Part shown: piece by piece, positions 11,401-24,386 of the stretch
Numbering within the stretch: position 1 is the first letter of the stretch
How the letters are laid out: every line of letters begins with the position of its first letter
Assembly: GCA_013420905.1 (NCBI GenBank)
Contig: JAAXNY010000010.1
Span: forward strand, 1-64,000
Direction of reading: 5' to 3'
From: Collybia mongolica
Taxonomy: Eukaryota > Basidiomycota > Agaricomycetes > Agaricales > Clitocybaceae
DNA: 64,000 nucleotides
Made by a program: the position numbers and the translations under genes
The notes under the pieces: generated by a model
Database searches by the model: none
Seen by the model: the letters and a program-made list of their open reading frames with translations, nothing else
What the model was told of the DNA's origin: nothing

Positions 11401-13809
11401 GATTGTAGTGACGATGACGATGATCTACCATGTCTGGAGGGACTTACAGCGGATGCTAAGAGGATGTATCGTTATGGATACCGGTATGGCTATCGCTACG
11501 AAACTGTTAATGCTGCGAGGTGGGGAATTCACAGGAAGCAAGAGACAAGAATAGAAGGGGGGGAGGGCGCGACTGCTCAAATTGGTGAAAACGAAGTCAA
11601 AGCCGATGATACCCAGACGAGACGGAAGGCGCGGCGCGAACGGGAACAGAAAGAGGAGAAAGAGAGGGGAGAATGGGTTATCCTTGACCTAGGCGGCGAT
11701 TTTGGTGCGTTTCATAACCAGTCGACGAACAAACCAACGCTCACGCCAAACTATATAGCTTATTCAAGTTTTCTTCGGATCCTCCACCGTCACTTCCCTC
11801 CACCAATTTCATCTTCCTTTATCTCCGGTTACCCCACCTTCTCGCCCCCAACTCCCCTGTCCACCCCCACTCCTACCCCCACCCCGACCCCAACGCCTTT
11901 TCCCAGTCCCATATCGCCCCGCTCACCAGTTTTTGCAACCCCTTTCGTCTGGCCGTCCTCGTCGGAGGGCCTGCTTGGGACGGCCGAAGCGCGCGATCCC
12001 GAACCCCCTTCCCCTCTCTCGACGTCCTCGCACGGCTCACGCTTCCGCTTCGAGCCCCCGCAGCACCCAGCTGCTTTGGCCTCTCTAGCCGTTCATACTC
12101 CATTACCTGTTCATAAGACGTTCGGGGCCTTGCCTTATCCCGAATGGCGAATGGAGGTGGTCGAACGGGCCCAGAAGGCCGGAATGGGTGACGTCGGGAG
12201 AGCTATGCGATGGGTACTCTGGGGCTGCGCGGACCAGTTAGCAGACGACCTCGCAGAGATTCAATCCCGAAACCAGCATGATAATGAGACTAACGACGAA
12301 CCTTCAAAGCTGAAAGGAAAGATGAGAAGCTTTACCCTGAAAAGCCGTCGTCAAAGCACGACATCCGCCATCGGTGTCAGACCGGGGTCCTTATACGATT
12401 CTGATGTGAGCGAAGACACGGGGAAAATCTTGATGAACATGAGTGATAGTGAGGGAGAGGGTAGCGAAGCGGAGTGGCATGGCTGGATGACTGATCTGCA
12501 CAGGCAGCATCAGGCACAAGCGCAGAAAGAGCGTGAAGCGGCGGAGGCAGCTTTGAGGCATCAGTCAGAAGAGGAAGACGAGGATGCTCCCCCCAAGAAC
12601 CCAGCAGAGGATCAGCGACGCTATCTGGAGCAACGCCGAGCCCTGGAACCTCACGGCGTGGTCACGACGGCCGCGCCAATAATATCATCTGGTATATAAT
12701 TCCTCCCACTCATTTTGACACGAACTATTACTAACGCTGGTATAGTACAATCGACTCCCTCCACCACTCTCTATTCACCTTCATCGTCGGAGTCGTTAGC
12801 TCATCGACATCGTACTCGAGCACTAAGCTTTTCGCCTATCGATATGTCATCGTCGGCAACTACCACATCAAACCCTCCTTCGAGCACTTCCTATCAACAC
12901 ACACCATCCAGTTCGCCTCCGGATAACTTTCAACGTCCAAAGCACACCCTCCCACCTGGAACAAGTCTCTCTCACTCGACATCCCTCTACGCCAGTGGCC
13001 TACGAGATACACTCCCTGAACCCTCGCTTCGCAGACCCAGCATGCCCACATTGATTGCTGAGCAGACCTTTTCGTTGGTGGGAGGCAGCGCTCTCGCACC
13101 TCAAATGTCTATATTACGGTCCCCGACAGCATCGACATTTGTATATTCGACAGCTGGGTCTTCCGCATCTCGCTCGCCACCATTCTCACCAGCGCTTTCG
13201 TCAACTTTCAATCCTCACGAAACAACTATATCTTCGACAGTTTCAACGGGACCTGCAACAATGCCGCGAAGAGCTAGTTCAGCGGGCCTCATGAATGTTG
13301 GTAGCGTTGGCGGATCACTGGGGCGATCTTCGAGCGTTCTCAACCGGTCAGGAGGATTGTTGAAGAAAGATGCTTCCAAGGAAGCGGAAAGGGCCCGAGA
13401 AAAGGAACGCGAGAAGGAGAAAAAAGCGAAAGACAAGGAAGAAAAAGCCCGAGAGAAGGAGGAGAAGGCAAGGGAAAAAGAGAAATTTAAGGATCGTGGA
13501 AAAGACAAAACTAAAGCACGCCCCAAACTGTCGCTCGCAACACCTAGTCCCGCCACGGCGAATAACGCGACACAAAGTGAACAGGCAGTCCCTCAGGTGA
13601 AGAGTCCGAGGGTGGACTCGATCATGAGAAGTGTTCGTTCTGGATCCAATCTTCGCCAGACCGAACCAGAAGGCGAACAACCCACATCACCAACACAGGA
13701 TAGACACGGGGCGCCATCGGGTAAGAAAAAGGGAGTTCTTGTTCATGGTGTGGAGGCAATCGTCAGGGGCTTGGATTCCGCACTAGATTTTGTGGATGGG
13801 AAGTCGTGA
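8426..13809 (+). CDS. Large low-complexity protein with split PH-like domain
   Basis: I do not recognise a named gene. Four exons join in phase: 8426-8465, 8519-9756, 9901-12691 and 12746-13809 (1710 codons before the TGA). The start was placed at 8426 because the ATG at 8503 sits inside a sequence that reads as an intron ending CTTTGCAG; the short upstream exon restores a natural N-terminus (MSNDGRLDIACRYVPHDQW). SPI motifs and an acidic run (residues about 100-210) are followed by a segment resembling the first strands of a PH domain (PRWLVVTEGYVKLYR, about residue 420). After a His/Ser-rich insert comes a second strand-like piece (RRIVCMKFQGRSTWVL). Two Lys/Glu-rich coiled stretches follow (10540-10640 and 13375-13510), then acidic and Ser/Pro-rich tracts. 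A role as a membrane-associated scaffold is inference only. Confidence 0.8.
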
Positions 13810-14333
13810 TCGTACTGCTGTTCTTATTTATATGTTTTCCTGCTTTCGGTGTTCGCATCTTCTGTGTATGTCCTAAATACCAATGATTTATTGTTACCCG
13901 CAGCATAATAGAAATTTGACAGTACGAAAATACGAAAGTGAACGGACACAGTGAAGTAATAAATCCAGTGTCCGCACGACGCAAGCGATAAAGCAATACG
14001 TATGTCAAACCATGCTACATATTCCAAACGGCGGGCATATCGATGTGCCCTAAGCGCATGGATCTGAGAATAATTGGCCTTACTCAACTTATACCTAGGA
14101 GGTCCGATCGCATTTGAGATTCGCGTCGTACACTCCGCGTTCTAAAAAACTTGTGGGTTCCATCTAATCCTTGGTCTCCAGACGGACGGGAGATATCAGG
14201 TCGGAATCGATTACTTAGCTCCTTAAAAAAATTGCCCTAATCTTTTTCCTGTAACGTCTTCATTCCTCCGGCTGGTTTGAAGTCCACGCATAAACTGGAA
14301 AGGCATTCCATAAGGTATCCGCCGATCTACCAA
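13810..14333. other. Intergenic, convergent 3' ends
   Basis: About 520 bp between the end of the PH-like gene (+) and the first small secreted protein gene (-). I see no coding signal; it should hold both 3' untranslated regions. Confidence 0.5.
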
Positions 14334-15076
14334 TTACACACCCATGAAGAAACCGGACAGAATACCTAGGCTAACAACAACGCCAGCGACGAAGAGCTGG
14401 GCCTGTGGTTTCGCCGCTGAACTATCCTTCGTTCCGCCACCGGCCTGATCCCCAAGTGTTACCAGTGTGTAGGCAGGGATGGCATTTCCCGCAAAAGACG
14501 TTGAAAAGAAGGGCTTCCCCGACTTCCAAGCTGTGGCGACACAGCCCATTCCTCCTTTCCCATCCAAATCACAGTTCTCCAACACATCCTCTTCGCCCTT
14601 CCCATCGTAGCCCAGATGGGCCGAGTAGAAATAATGTGTTGCATCGGCGACGAGGATTTCTATGGATGAAAGATAAGGTCAATTAAACGCATGCTCTGTA
14701 CTTAGAGAAGATTTGAAAGTGCTCACGTGAGGTGGTACGCGGCAAATCGGTAACAGTAGATGTTGGTGAATCAGATGTCATTACCTTGCCCCCGCTTGTA
14801 TACTGACTAGGGATCCATTCAAGGTGTTCGCTGTACACGAACTCCTGGACATATGTCGTTGCCCCGTCTGGTCCTACGCCAATAGCGCGATAAGTGTACG
14901 ACCCTGTAGGTAATGGCACTCCAGTCGTAATTTCTGTCTCCTTTATTTTAAAGAATGTGATCGTTTCCGCGTGGGCTATGATTTGTTGTTGTGAGATTGG
15001 TTCATCAGGATTTTTCACATAAGCACTTACTGAAAATCGGAAAGATGAGAAATGTCAGGAAAACGGCAGCCCTCAT
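14334..15076 (-). CDS. Small secreted protein with hydrophobic tail, paralog 1
   Basis: 206 residues from three exons: 15031-15076 (46 bp), 14727-14975 (249 bp) and 14334-14659 (326 bp). Exon 1 encodes a signal-peptide-like start (MRAAVFLTFLIFPIF). Exon 3 holds the family signature CDLDGKGG..C and ends in a hydrophobic run without basic residues (LFVAGVVVSLGILSGFFMGV). That ending fits a GPI-attachment signal or a C-terminal membrane anchor. It is the most diverged of four paralogs on this strand (others at 19627, 24387 and 26620), and it has a longer exon 3 insert before the signature. Function unknown; surface location is inference. Confidence 0.82.
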
Positions 15077-18000
15077 TGAAAAAAAAAAGGCGCCAAGAGA
15101 AGCAAAAAATGAGGCGGTTGATTCAGAGTTATCCAGGCTGTAGGAACGTTGGGTTATAAATAACATCAGCCGCACTTCCCGACACGCTTCGGGAAGCCAT
15201 AGTCCGGTCTCACCCGCATGTCGTATGGGGTTGAGGAACACAATAATTGCTGTGCGCCTTAGTAGATGAGGTTTGAGGTTCTCATGTCAAGCGGTCCAGA
15301 TGGGCCGTTGAACCTATCTTAACATCGTGAGTATTCGGTAAATAGTCCCACCCATTGTTCAGATGGATCTGGAAGCCCAATCATATCAAGTGTACACATA
15401 TGTGCTTATCTTACCTTTTGATTTGCTGCTTCAGTATAATTATGTGTAACAGGTAAGGAGTAACGGATGGAACAACTTATCGGTCACACAGGTTTTCTGC
15501 ATGACATCCGCTACGGCGGTAATCAATATTTGAGTAAAAAGCCCTTCTAGCCGTTTTTCTGATGAGACCGTTCATAGACTATGGATCGACCTTTGTGGGC
15601 GTGAATTGATAATTAGAATGGGGCCTCAATAGCGCAGACTGGTTTGCTTTCTTCAGGAGCACTTCGATGCTGATAGCACATGCGGTTGGGACCTGCGACG
15701 TCTAGATATCCTGTCTGATGTTGGGTTGCCGTTCTGGTCTCCAATCAACTCGTCACATAGGCGAGGGAAAGGAAAAACTACCAGTGATCTCAAGGGCGGC
15801 CTTTTCGGTTTGATGTGAAGAACAAAGCAGTGTTCGCGTACCCAGGACATTATGCCATGAGGCACGCGTCGAGGAAATGGGATTCCGAGGAAGGCATAGG
15901 TCGGTCAATGGATGTACGATTGGATCGCAATTGGGCAGTATACTCTGGACGGGAAATAAAATAACAGGAAAGCAGAGTGAAAAAAATCAACTGAAGTTGC
16001 TGAACGAAGAAGGACGGACGAAGATGCTCCGCCATGCACGGAGCAATAAGCGCTGGAGTGAAACGCGTAAGTCGCGGCTGCAAACGGGAGACGAGAACCC
16101 ACATGGTGATCCGCATGAAGTAATTTAGAGATTATGTAGAGCCTCTGGTAAGATTCAGGTCCCACGAAACAGATAGCATGATAAACGAACCAAATCAGGT
16201 ACAAAGAGGACTTGTACATTGACACGTGGACGATGTGCATTATGTTTTCTCCTGCAATTACGCATCCTAGTTCATACAGCAGTCGTTAACGGGAATATAA
16301 CAGCAAGGTGAGTCGACATCCGTATATAATCGAGAGGGTCATTCGTAAGTGGAATCCCCGTCGCCACTCGCGCAGTTGTGCCTGTTATGTGAGGATGTTA
16401 GTATCCCGGGAGACGATGGTGAAGGGAGGGGAGCATCTGGATAAGTCGAACCTATGGTATCAAGCTGTGATGTATTGTTTAGTAAAGCGCGCCAGTATTG
16501 AGGGGAGGGCCGAAACATAGTTGTAGCATATGAGCCATGATCAAATGTGGCGATGCCTTTTCCTCCCCAGCACGTCATTCGCTCTTCCCACAACGATATG
16601 CCCATTACATCGAAGATTAGGGAAACCACAGAAAGCCCATGGGCGAACACAAGGTACGGCATAGATGGAGAATGTGGAACACGTGGGAAGAAATGAACCA
16701 AACGCACATAACAAGAAGCATAAGAAAACCTTTGTATAACGTCATCAAATATAGACTTGGAGAAATGGAAGATTCTGCATTTCAGACTCACAGTGCATTC
16801 GAGCTTTGTCAGAAGTACACCCTCCAAATCGACGAACCCCCCCCCCAGAAAATTCACTAATGCGCGTACCTCGTGAGCGCTCTTCGGTGATGTCAAGGTA
16901 AAGGGGGGGTGTCCCGACCATAAGGTGCAGCACCACAACCCATTTCCCCTTTCCCTGTTGAATCGTCGACTATGGTAGTCAGAGAATAAACAAGTACCCA
17001 TAAGAGTAATCCGTTGCATCGGGAACTAGAGTTATGATAAGGGAATGGCCCATCGATGTCTCACCACGAGAAGCACACGATCCAGCCTTTCTTTTCGCAT
17101 TTGTGCACAGGGAAAGCAGACAAGTCACGATGTCCGTTCGGAGGGGAGTCGAGGTTGAGCGCGGATGCGGAGGTTGGTGATGGTAGTTCCCCTTCTTGGC
17201 GTCGGCCTTGTGGTTTTACACGATATAGAGCAACAAACACGATATATGCGAACGTCAGATAAGCGTTGGTCAAGATTGAAAACTGGACTATCGTACCTAG
17301 TGCCCTATTGCTTCCTCGATACTTCACTCAATATATGCTCGTAGAAGAATATTAGAGAAAGGTGTAATTTTTTAGAGATTTAGAAATAAAATAAAAACGG
17401 GCTTCCTATTGGTCCGTACGTGTCGCAATGGGAGTGCGGGCTATATGGTTGGCGGGTGTGTGGAGTTGTAAGCCGTTCTCCGGTCGGATGTGAGATTGTC
17501 TTGGCTTCCGTCCGCTATTCAGCTCTCAGCAGTGAAAAGGACTTGTGTTGTTATAAAGGATAAGGATTATCAGCAACGAAAGAAGGAGGAAGAAAGTCTC
17601 ATGCGACGAGGTGCATGTAGTGGATACGGCATAGGGAAGTGATAAGGGAACACGGAAGATATGAATCATACGCACCAGTAATGTAATTTTAGTTCTATCC
17701 TAACCTTCCCATATCTCGGCGGGAATTTTGTGCACGAACGATTGATATTTCAATGCGGTGAATCTCTGAGATGTGTAGTGTTAGTGGCACTTATTCGCCA
17801 GGTACTTGGGGTATGCAGTTAATAAGGACCGGATGGACGCCGGAGGGGCAGGATGCGGATGAGTTGCAGTAACTGAGAGGCACAGCAACAAGAGAGGAAG
17901 TCGAGGGCTCGAGTATTATTCACCGGGGGTGGTGGCTTCGCGAGGTCGTATGAGGAGCTCCATCGGAGTATACTGGTTAAGGTGAAGAGCAATTGCAAGC

Positions 18001-19626
18001 GGGGTGAGGGAAAAGGAGAGGTGACGAATTTAATTTGGAAGCCCCGTCGAGCGTATGTACATAGAACGTGAGTTAGGGGAGCTATCAGCGTGTGTAATTG
18101 CAGGAAGACATTCAAATCGATATGTTGCCGTTTTGGGATTCTTCATCGCTCAGGGCCCAACACTCACGTGACTGGTTTGAACATTTTGAGTCGAGGCCAC
18201 TTGTGCTTCCTACAACTAGTACAACGGTTCAACCTTCCTATCTTCGTTCCGTTCTAATACGAGTGCGAGCGCGCATCGCGTGTTACTGGTCGTTCGGTTG
18301 CTCCTATCCTAGGCAAGACACTCTCACCTCATCTACTCGCACTGATCTGTCCTGGATCTTGAACCTATCGTGCTTTTCTCAGGGCTCCAAAACATAACGC
18401 ATGCTCTGCCTTCATTTATAACTCTAGGATATCGTCCGCACATTCATATGCGAACCGCGGAATATATACTCTACAAACACGGAAATCGGTCGCGAATTTA
18501 GTGTGCAGATGCCATATCGGCCGCTCTAGACGCCTGAGTTCTTTAGGGTCCAGCCCGAGAGTTCTAAAATCGCGCTGTCCACGAGTGATACATATCTATG
18601 AAGGTTGTGAGTAACTACTACACATTAAATTACGTCTACTGACTCAAAAATAAAGCTGAGGATTCACATAGACCAGGCACATTTACTCCAATCCTGCGAG
18701 TATCTGACGATTTAGGTTGCGTGGATCAGGAGTATATTTAATATTCTTCGTTCACTTGCTCACGTCTCTTGAGTTCTTCGCGTCTCATGAGAGTAGAATT
18801 TAGGTCTTGTCAATTTGGACGTCAGGGCAGCTAACCTAAAGACTCTTATCTGGAGTGCTCGAACATACCTTCAAATAGGATCCGTAAACTTGTAGTCTAT
18901 CTAGAAACATGGGCGTCTCCCCATTGAATAAGTAAGGAGCAACAAAGAATTTTGTGAATGTCCTCTATCGTATCTCCCCACTCGAAAATTTCGTTTCGTG
19001 ATCGCCGCTTTCACCTACTTCAACCTGGGTTCTACGATGCTTTCGTTAATAGCATAAGTAACTCACCATGTACTACAGCTTCACTGCCAACTCACGATCA
19101 CAACTCAAATCGCGCTGCTCACCGGGGTTCCGAGCTCAGTAACAGTACGCTTGAAATGTGGAATCCGTAAGCCACATTGACACTTCAACACTAGTTTAAA
19201 ATGCGTGGCGCAGGACGCACCTGGCGAAGCCTGATAGATTACAGTTCAACTTAGGTGTTATCATGGCTAGTGAGTCGTATTCGAAAGAAGCTGTATTACT
19301 GTAAAATCACACATCCCTCTAGGGCAAGGACATGATCGTAAAATCACCTACAACAGACAACTGTACGCTGCATCTCAGGGTGACAAAATTGTCACTCCAC
19401 TTGAAGAGATTAAACTTGCAAGACTAGTGAGCAAGGTGAGTTCGAGTATCTGGGATTCTGAGATATAGCCGAATACTACCATATGATACTCGGGCTTTGC
19501 TTAGGTTCAAGAGGGCTCAGTGCATAGTAGGCATAATTCCTGCGGGTGTTTGGGGTCTGACAGAACACACTACCTAAATTCTCGCAAGCACAAATCGCGA
19601 AAGTACGAGCGATGACTACATACCAG
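15077..19626. other. 4.5 kb without a credible gene
   Basis: Several open frames exist but none could be assigned. The longest is 226 codons on the minus strand (16339-17019), unlike any family I know. At 17061-17327 (-) an 88-codon frame has one membrane-like stretch (TNAYLTFAYIVFVALYR). At 17819-18115 (-) there is a 98-codon frame without clear features. A C-rich run occurs near 16837. These could be exons of an unrecognised gene, but I could not build a splice chain. Confidence 0.4.
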
Positions 19627-20349
19627 TCATAGGCCCATGAAAAAACCAAACAGAATCCCTAAACCGACGGCACTCCACGCAATGATTAGATGGAACCCAG
19701 GAACTGTTGCATATCCACTCCTTGCGCCACTACTTCCAGAGAACACCTCGGTACGATAGGGTACTGCTGAACCCGTCCAGGAGACTGTGAGAGTACCAAC
19801 GACATTCGCTCCCCAATTCCGCTGAACGCAGGATCCTCCTCCTTTCCCATCTAGATCACAGCTCACTGCAACGAAAACATCGTGTCCGGATTTTGTGGCA
19901 ATACGTGATTCGGTCATGGCAAGGTGTGAAGCATCAGCGACTAGCGTTCCTTTTGTTAGTTGGTCAGTGAGATCCACCACAGTGAAAAATTCTGAACTCA
20001 CCATGGATTGTTACTGGTGGAAATGTAATGGTAGAAAAGATCGGTTCCCGGGTTACTGTTGCTCCGTCACTCATGTGTGTGGTAAACCCCTTCAAGATGG
20101 GTCTCTCGCTTTGTACATTCTCCAAAGAGAGTGTGGCGAGCCCATCCGACCCCACCCCAACAATACTGTACGTTTCAGACGGTGTAGGAAAGTCTGTGCG
20201 CGCCCCCGACGGGTAAACTCCGAAGAGGGTAACCGTTGTCGCACATTTGACTTATTCCATGTTTATCAGTCAGATTGCGGTTAAGGATCTGATGCGAACC
20301 CACCCGCGATTGGAAAAGCAAGAATCACTCGAAAAAACGCAACTTTCAT
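19627..20349 (-). CDS. Small secreted protein with hydrophobic tail, paralog 2
   Basis: 205 residues from three exons: 20304-20349 (46 bp), 20002-20250 (249 bp) and 19627-19949 (323 bp), joined by introns of 53 and 52 nt. The start MKVAFFRVILAFPIAV is a signal peptide. The middle exon carries ETYSIVGVGSDGLATLS, and exon 3 has CDLDGKGGGSC and a hydrophobic end (LIIAWSAVGLGILFGFFMGL). All splice phases match those of the other three paralogs, which supports the model. No enzyme motif is visible. Function unknown. Confidence 0.87.
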
Positions 20350-20999
20350 AGCAGAGCCTCAAAGGAGAGGGGAACAAAAAGTAGAATTGGTCGTTCCTAA
20401 GGAAAGTGTTGGCCCCGCACAAGATGGGGATAATCAAGGGAAAATAACGTTTCCCGGTGAGTCTTTGTCATTGATATCAAGTAATTATTGGATACCATCA
20501 TGCATCAAGGACCCACTATCTATCCTTAATCAGTGCCTTTCCGTCTCGGAGGGTATCTCGGCCAGAACTGGCTCAACCGACATCAGTCCCTTGATGCCGT
20601 CAAGGCTGGTGAGTCTTTTTGAACCCTGGGTATACGATAGTAATTAGGCATATTTCCACAAAGGTGCGTATACTGACATGCTGGGTGATAGGAAACGTGG
20701 TACAAGCCAAGTCGTCGGGATACTATCTACAATGCATTCAAGAATCAAATGTTATTTCGAAGGAGGATTGTTTCAAAGGCATCCAGGCACGTCGAATCAA
20801 CGAATGTGGAAGTAACCTATCCACATTCAGATGGGTCCGCGGTATGCTCAGCGCGCTCCCTCCCCACTTGTCCAGGTTTGCATAGTAGAGGAACGCACGA
20901 CAATGCTAATATCAGACGAAAAGAGCATAGAAGTGTTCAGATACCCGAACCGCTCCGCAACTGTGCTCGGATCGCCAGCAGGAATCAAGTTTCACAGGA

Positions 21000-21065
21000 A
21001 GTAAGTCCCCCCTCCCTTTCCATCTAGATTGAGGCTTGTGGCAACACGGTTGTGCGGGTCGGAAG
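21000..21065 (-). pseudogene. Remnant of the small secreted protein family (exon 3)
   Basis: The minus strand reads NRVATSLNLDGKGGGTYF, matching the exon 3 signature region of the intact paralogs with the cysteines lost. No other part of the gene is in register nearby. An equivalent remnant lies at 25475-25540 in the duplicated unit, so the decay predates that duplication. Confidence 0.65.
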
Positions 21066-21659
21066 GAGATATCAGGCGCGCATATGTGTACTTATGGTGA
21101 AGAGTTGTGAGGCGTAACATCAAGGTGACGAAATAAAGACGAGCCTGAGAGTGAGCACCCGGATGCCATCTGAACAATCTGACGAGGTCTGTCTGCTACA
21201 ACATGAACACGTTGGCCTAACCATACAGGAAGAAACTGAACAAAGGCCACTTAAATCGAACGCAGAATCGTTTACCACGGCAACAGGGATGCGGCGCATT
21301 CCTTGCGGATCAAAAGCGGCTCTAAAACGGGTGATCTTGTGGTGAGGGGTTCCATCAAGGAAGAACGCTTTTTGAGACTAATCATACAGCACTAGAAGAT
21401 GGCAGTAGCGGGGATGGGGTATGACGATGGATAGATAATAGTTGTGTTAACGAGGATGGAGATCGCAGTGGACAAATGGTCGCGTGGTGAAGACGCACCT
21501 GGAACCTCATTTTGCTCAAACAACACATGAGCAGTACATATCGCAAAAAGTTAAAACCAGGAGGAAAAACCACAACGTCGTTTTCTAAAGCGCTGTCAAA
21601 TCTTAAATGATATTTTTTCGCAGGCCGCAATTCTTCTCCCCCGGTAATGGCAGTAGTGC

Positions 21660-22094
21660 GTTACATGGACACGGCACCTACCCCGCCTGAGACTTAGGTC
21701 ATAGCCTCGAAATGTACCAGACTCGAAAGAGACGATCTCTCTCATCAACTCCGACCTATAAACAGAATCTAAGAGTATGTCGTGAATTGCGTTCGGTGCT
21801 TGAGTCTGAATGCATTAAATGATACTCGGCCTGTGTTTCTGGCGAATGATTCGCGGAAAGTGTGATGTGGGGATGCCACATTTTGCAGCACGTCGGCTGG
21901 AGAAGCGACGGGGCTCTAACGACATATAAGCATATCTCTTTAAGCATACTACAGCCCGTCTTTGTGTTGTGGCTACTCTATAGTGCGCACCATACACCCT
22001 GTATTTTTTTAGAGCTCGTAGACCAGGAGTGTATTGAGAAACAGAGATATACCGTGTACGTCATATTTCGACGGATGGAGCGAAGAGACAACAA
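21660..22094. other. Intergenic, nothing recognised
   Basis: About 430 bp between unit A of the segmental duplication and the MITE-like element. Open frames here are short (60-81 codons) and overlap on both strands; none has a recognisable feature. Confidence 0.4.
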
Positions 22095-22571
22095 TAGAGC
22101 ATATTAGCAACCACTCAAACCTTAAATTTCACTCAAACCTTGGCAAATTTCACTCAAACTCGTGAGCCGAATAACTACCCCAGTTCGGTAGAGTTCGGTG
22201 GCTGTCCGTTGAAGTAAACCACGTGAAGTTCGTGACGCGATACCGTGGCGCGCTGGATAAGTCCTCGTTTGAATCCCTATGCCTTCACGAAGGGCACGCA
22301 ACATGATTCTGGGCCTTACAAGCTCTGTCTTTCAAACCTTGCATTTTCAGACTCTCGTCCAGACCGTCAATACTAGTAGTGTCCCTAGTACAGTGGACTA
22401 TGTTCCACTCAATGTCGCATCCAACAACTTCCTCAGGCTAGTCACATGACCCTTTGATAAACCAGAGTGGAGCGGCTTGTGGGGCAAAGGCTCCACAGAA
22501 TCGTTTCACTCAATCCTTGGCATTTTTCACTCGGCTAAAATTAAATCGAGTGGGGTTGCTAATATGCTCTA
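22095..22571. mobile_element. MITE-like non-autonomous DNA element
   Basis: 477 bp bounded by an 18-bp perfect inverted repeat: TAGAGCATATTAGCAACC at 22095-22112 and its complement at 22554-22571. The outer TA could be a target duplication or part of the repeat. The inside holds repeats of TTTCACTCAAACCTTGGCA-like sequence near both ends and no open frame. That matches a miniature inverted-repeat element. Its superfamily cannot be decided from one copy. Confidence 0.75.
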
Positions 22572-24386
22572 ATGAGCCAACGGTTAGTTTGATTTGTGGC
22601 AGTGCATTCTGTATTTTGTAAATAGATTCCCCTACAGGTTTATAGCATGCCGAGAAAACATGGGTTAGAGGATATCCGAAGCTGACACGTACCGTTGAAC
22701 CACCTATCTCAGGGCATCTGGATGGCCGCTCAGTACTCCTTAACCAAGTGTTATGTTAGTATAAAGATGGTGATACCACCCAGGGTAATTCCACTGACAT
22801 TGGAAGCGGGGACCTCAGGGACTGAGGCCCGTTAGCCCTCTCAACAGCCGGGGTACGTGATGAGAAGAGTATTGTGAATTGTATGTAGACAAGTCCGTTA
22901 GGACGTGGGGACCGAGTCGTCATATAAGTAATTTCATAGGAAGATGGGGGGGAGGGTCGAATATTCACAAAGAGTGAGAACAACGGACCTTGTTGAAAAA
23001 TGTTGGAAAGACGGTTAGAGTCAGTGTGTTGCCACCGTCTATGATGGGTCGTGATTGTTCATTTTTGCGCGATGTCGTCTGAAAGACAGTTGTAATTCGT
23101 AGGAGATGGAGGGCACAATGATTTTGCGATCGTCAATGAGAGACTGATCGCTGATTCAACTTCGAAGTGCCTTGAGCAGAAAGAGGCATCGCCTAAAGTT
23201 GCCTGAATGCCCACGTCGCACGCGTAACACGCAATTGAACTTTGATCGGATCCGTCCCATTCGATGCGTTCTCTTGGCCTTCAAGCTTTCCCAACAACAA
23301 ACTATTAACTCCTAAAACGGTCTCATTCTATTCCACAGCCAACTACGCGTCCATTTCTGTAAACTCAAACAAACCCTGCTTATAGTAAACTTGGCCTTCC
23401 CTGTGGATTTAAACCCCCGCGCCCTTCGAGTCCAATTCAAGTCTCGTAACCATTTCGTCCAATCCCCGTGTAATGTAGCCCCTCCTTCGCTTTGTGACAT
23501 TTTTCTCTAGGAAATAGTCTCTCAGAGAATTGGACTCTCTTTTCAACCCTGGTTCTCGGACCCTCAAGGTCCGTCCTCAAATCCCAGTCTCGCCTGACAT
23601 AAATTTGTTGTCCTATTATCTCTGATAGTTCGCGTGATCTACTAAAAATAATCTGTGCCAACTCTGAGGTGGTGAGGCTTGTAAGCGTATGAACGTTACC
23701 AAGTCTAATGACCATAGCTATGCGTTGAGACCGTCATGGCCCTTGTTTATCGGTTAAAAAAATCGTATCTAGAATGGGTATATAATGGTAATGAAATCAT
23801 CGCCTATCTTTATCCTCACCAGTAATGTGTAGGTTTCAAAGCCTTCCGTCCCATGCACACAGCCTAGGTTGCAAAATTTCAAGGTCCAGGCTAGCTCAGT
23901 TTGAGGATATTTCCTAGCCCCAATACTCAACATGGACGTCCATGACAATACGCGAAGGTTGGCTTCTTAATCTCACAGTATACTGAGTGCTCCATTCCCG
24001 AAACTGTAATCCAAGTACAGCACGGGATTATATCTAAGGTTCTCTTTCCTGTAGTAAAATCTGGAGTTATTTGTCATACCAATAACGTGTTTGGAGTATA
24101 AATCAAAAATTCCGGCTCAGGTGCAGAGCATATAACATAGGACGCGTCGCAAAAGCTCGGGAACTGTCTGAGACTTCGGACGGGATAAAATCGTCACTCT
24201 ACTCGAGGATTAAACTTGTAAGGCTGACATGAGCAACGTGGGTTCGAGTGTCTGGGATTTAATGATGTAATACTGGCGCTTTGCTTAGCTTCAGGTTTGA
24301 TCATATAAATCCTGCTGATGATCAGAATCTACAACATAAATTCCTGCAAGTCGAAATGCTGAAAGTACGAACGGCTATATACCAGT
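22572..24386. other. Intergenic, nothing recognised
   Basis: About 1.8 kb with only short frames (at most 92 codons, 23437-23715 minus). A short stretch near 23880-23930 (CCTAGCCCC) resembles the flank of the tRNA-like remnant at 40535. The right end merges into the duplicated unit containing paralog 3. Confidence 0.4.

Larger units (their letters stand above)
19500..21650. repeat. Segmental duplication, unit A (gene plus 5' flank)
   Basis: This block matches 24300-26090 in order: a small secreted protein gene, its upstream region, a remnant carrying the DLDGKGGG signature, and a further conserved flank. Shared landmarks include CTCGGAGGGTATCTCGGCCA and GACATGCTGGGTGATAGGAA. Copy B lacks some internal segments. 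The two units are direct repeats about 4.7 kb apart. Confidence 0.8.

Noticed and set aside
16339..17019. 226-codon minus frame as a gene
   Set aside because: No domain, no convincing splice partners, and it overlaps open frames on the other strand; left as unassigned.
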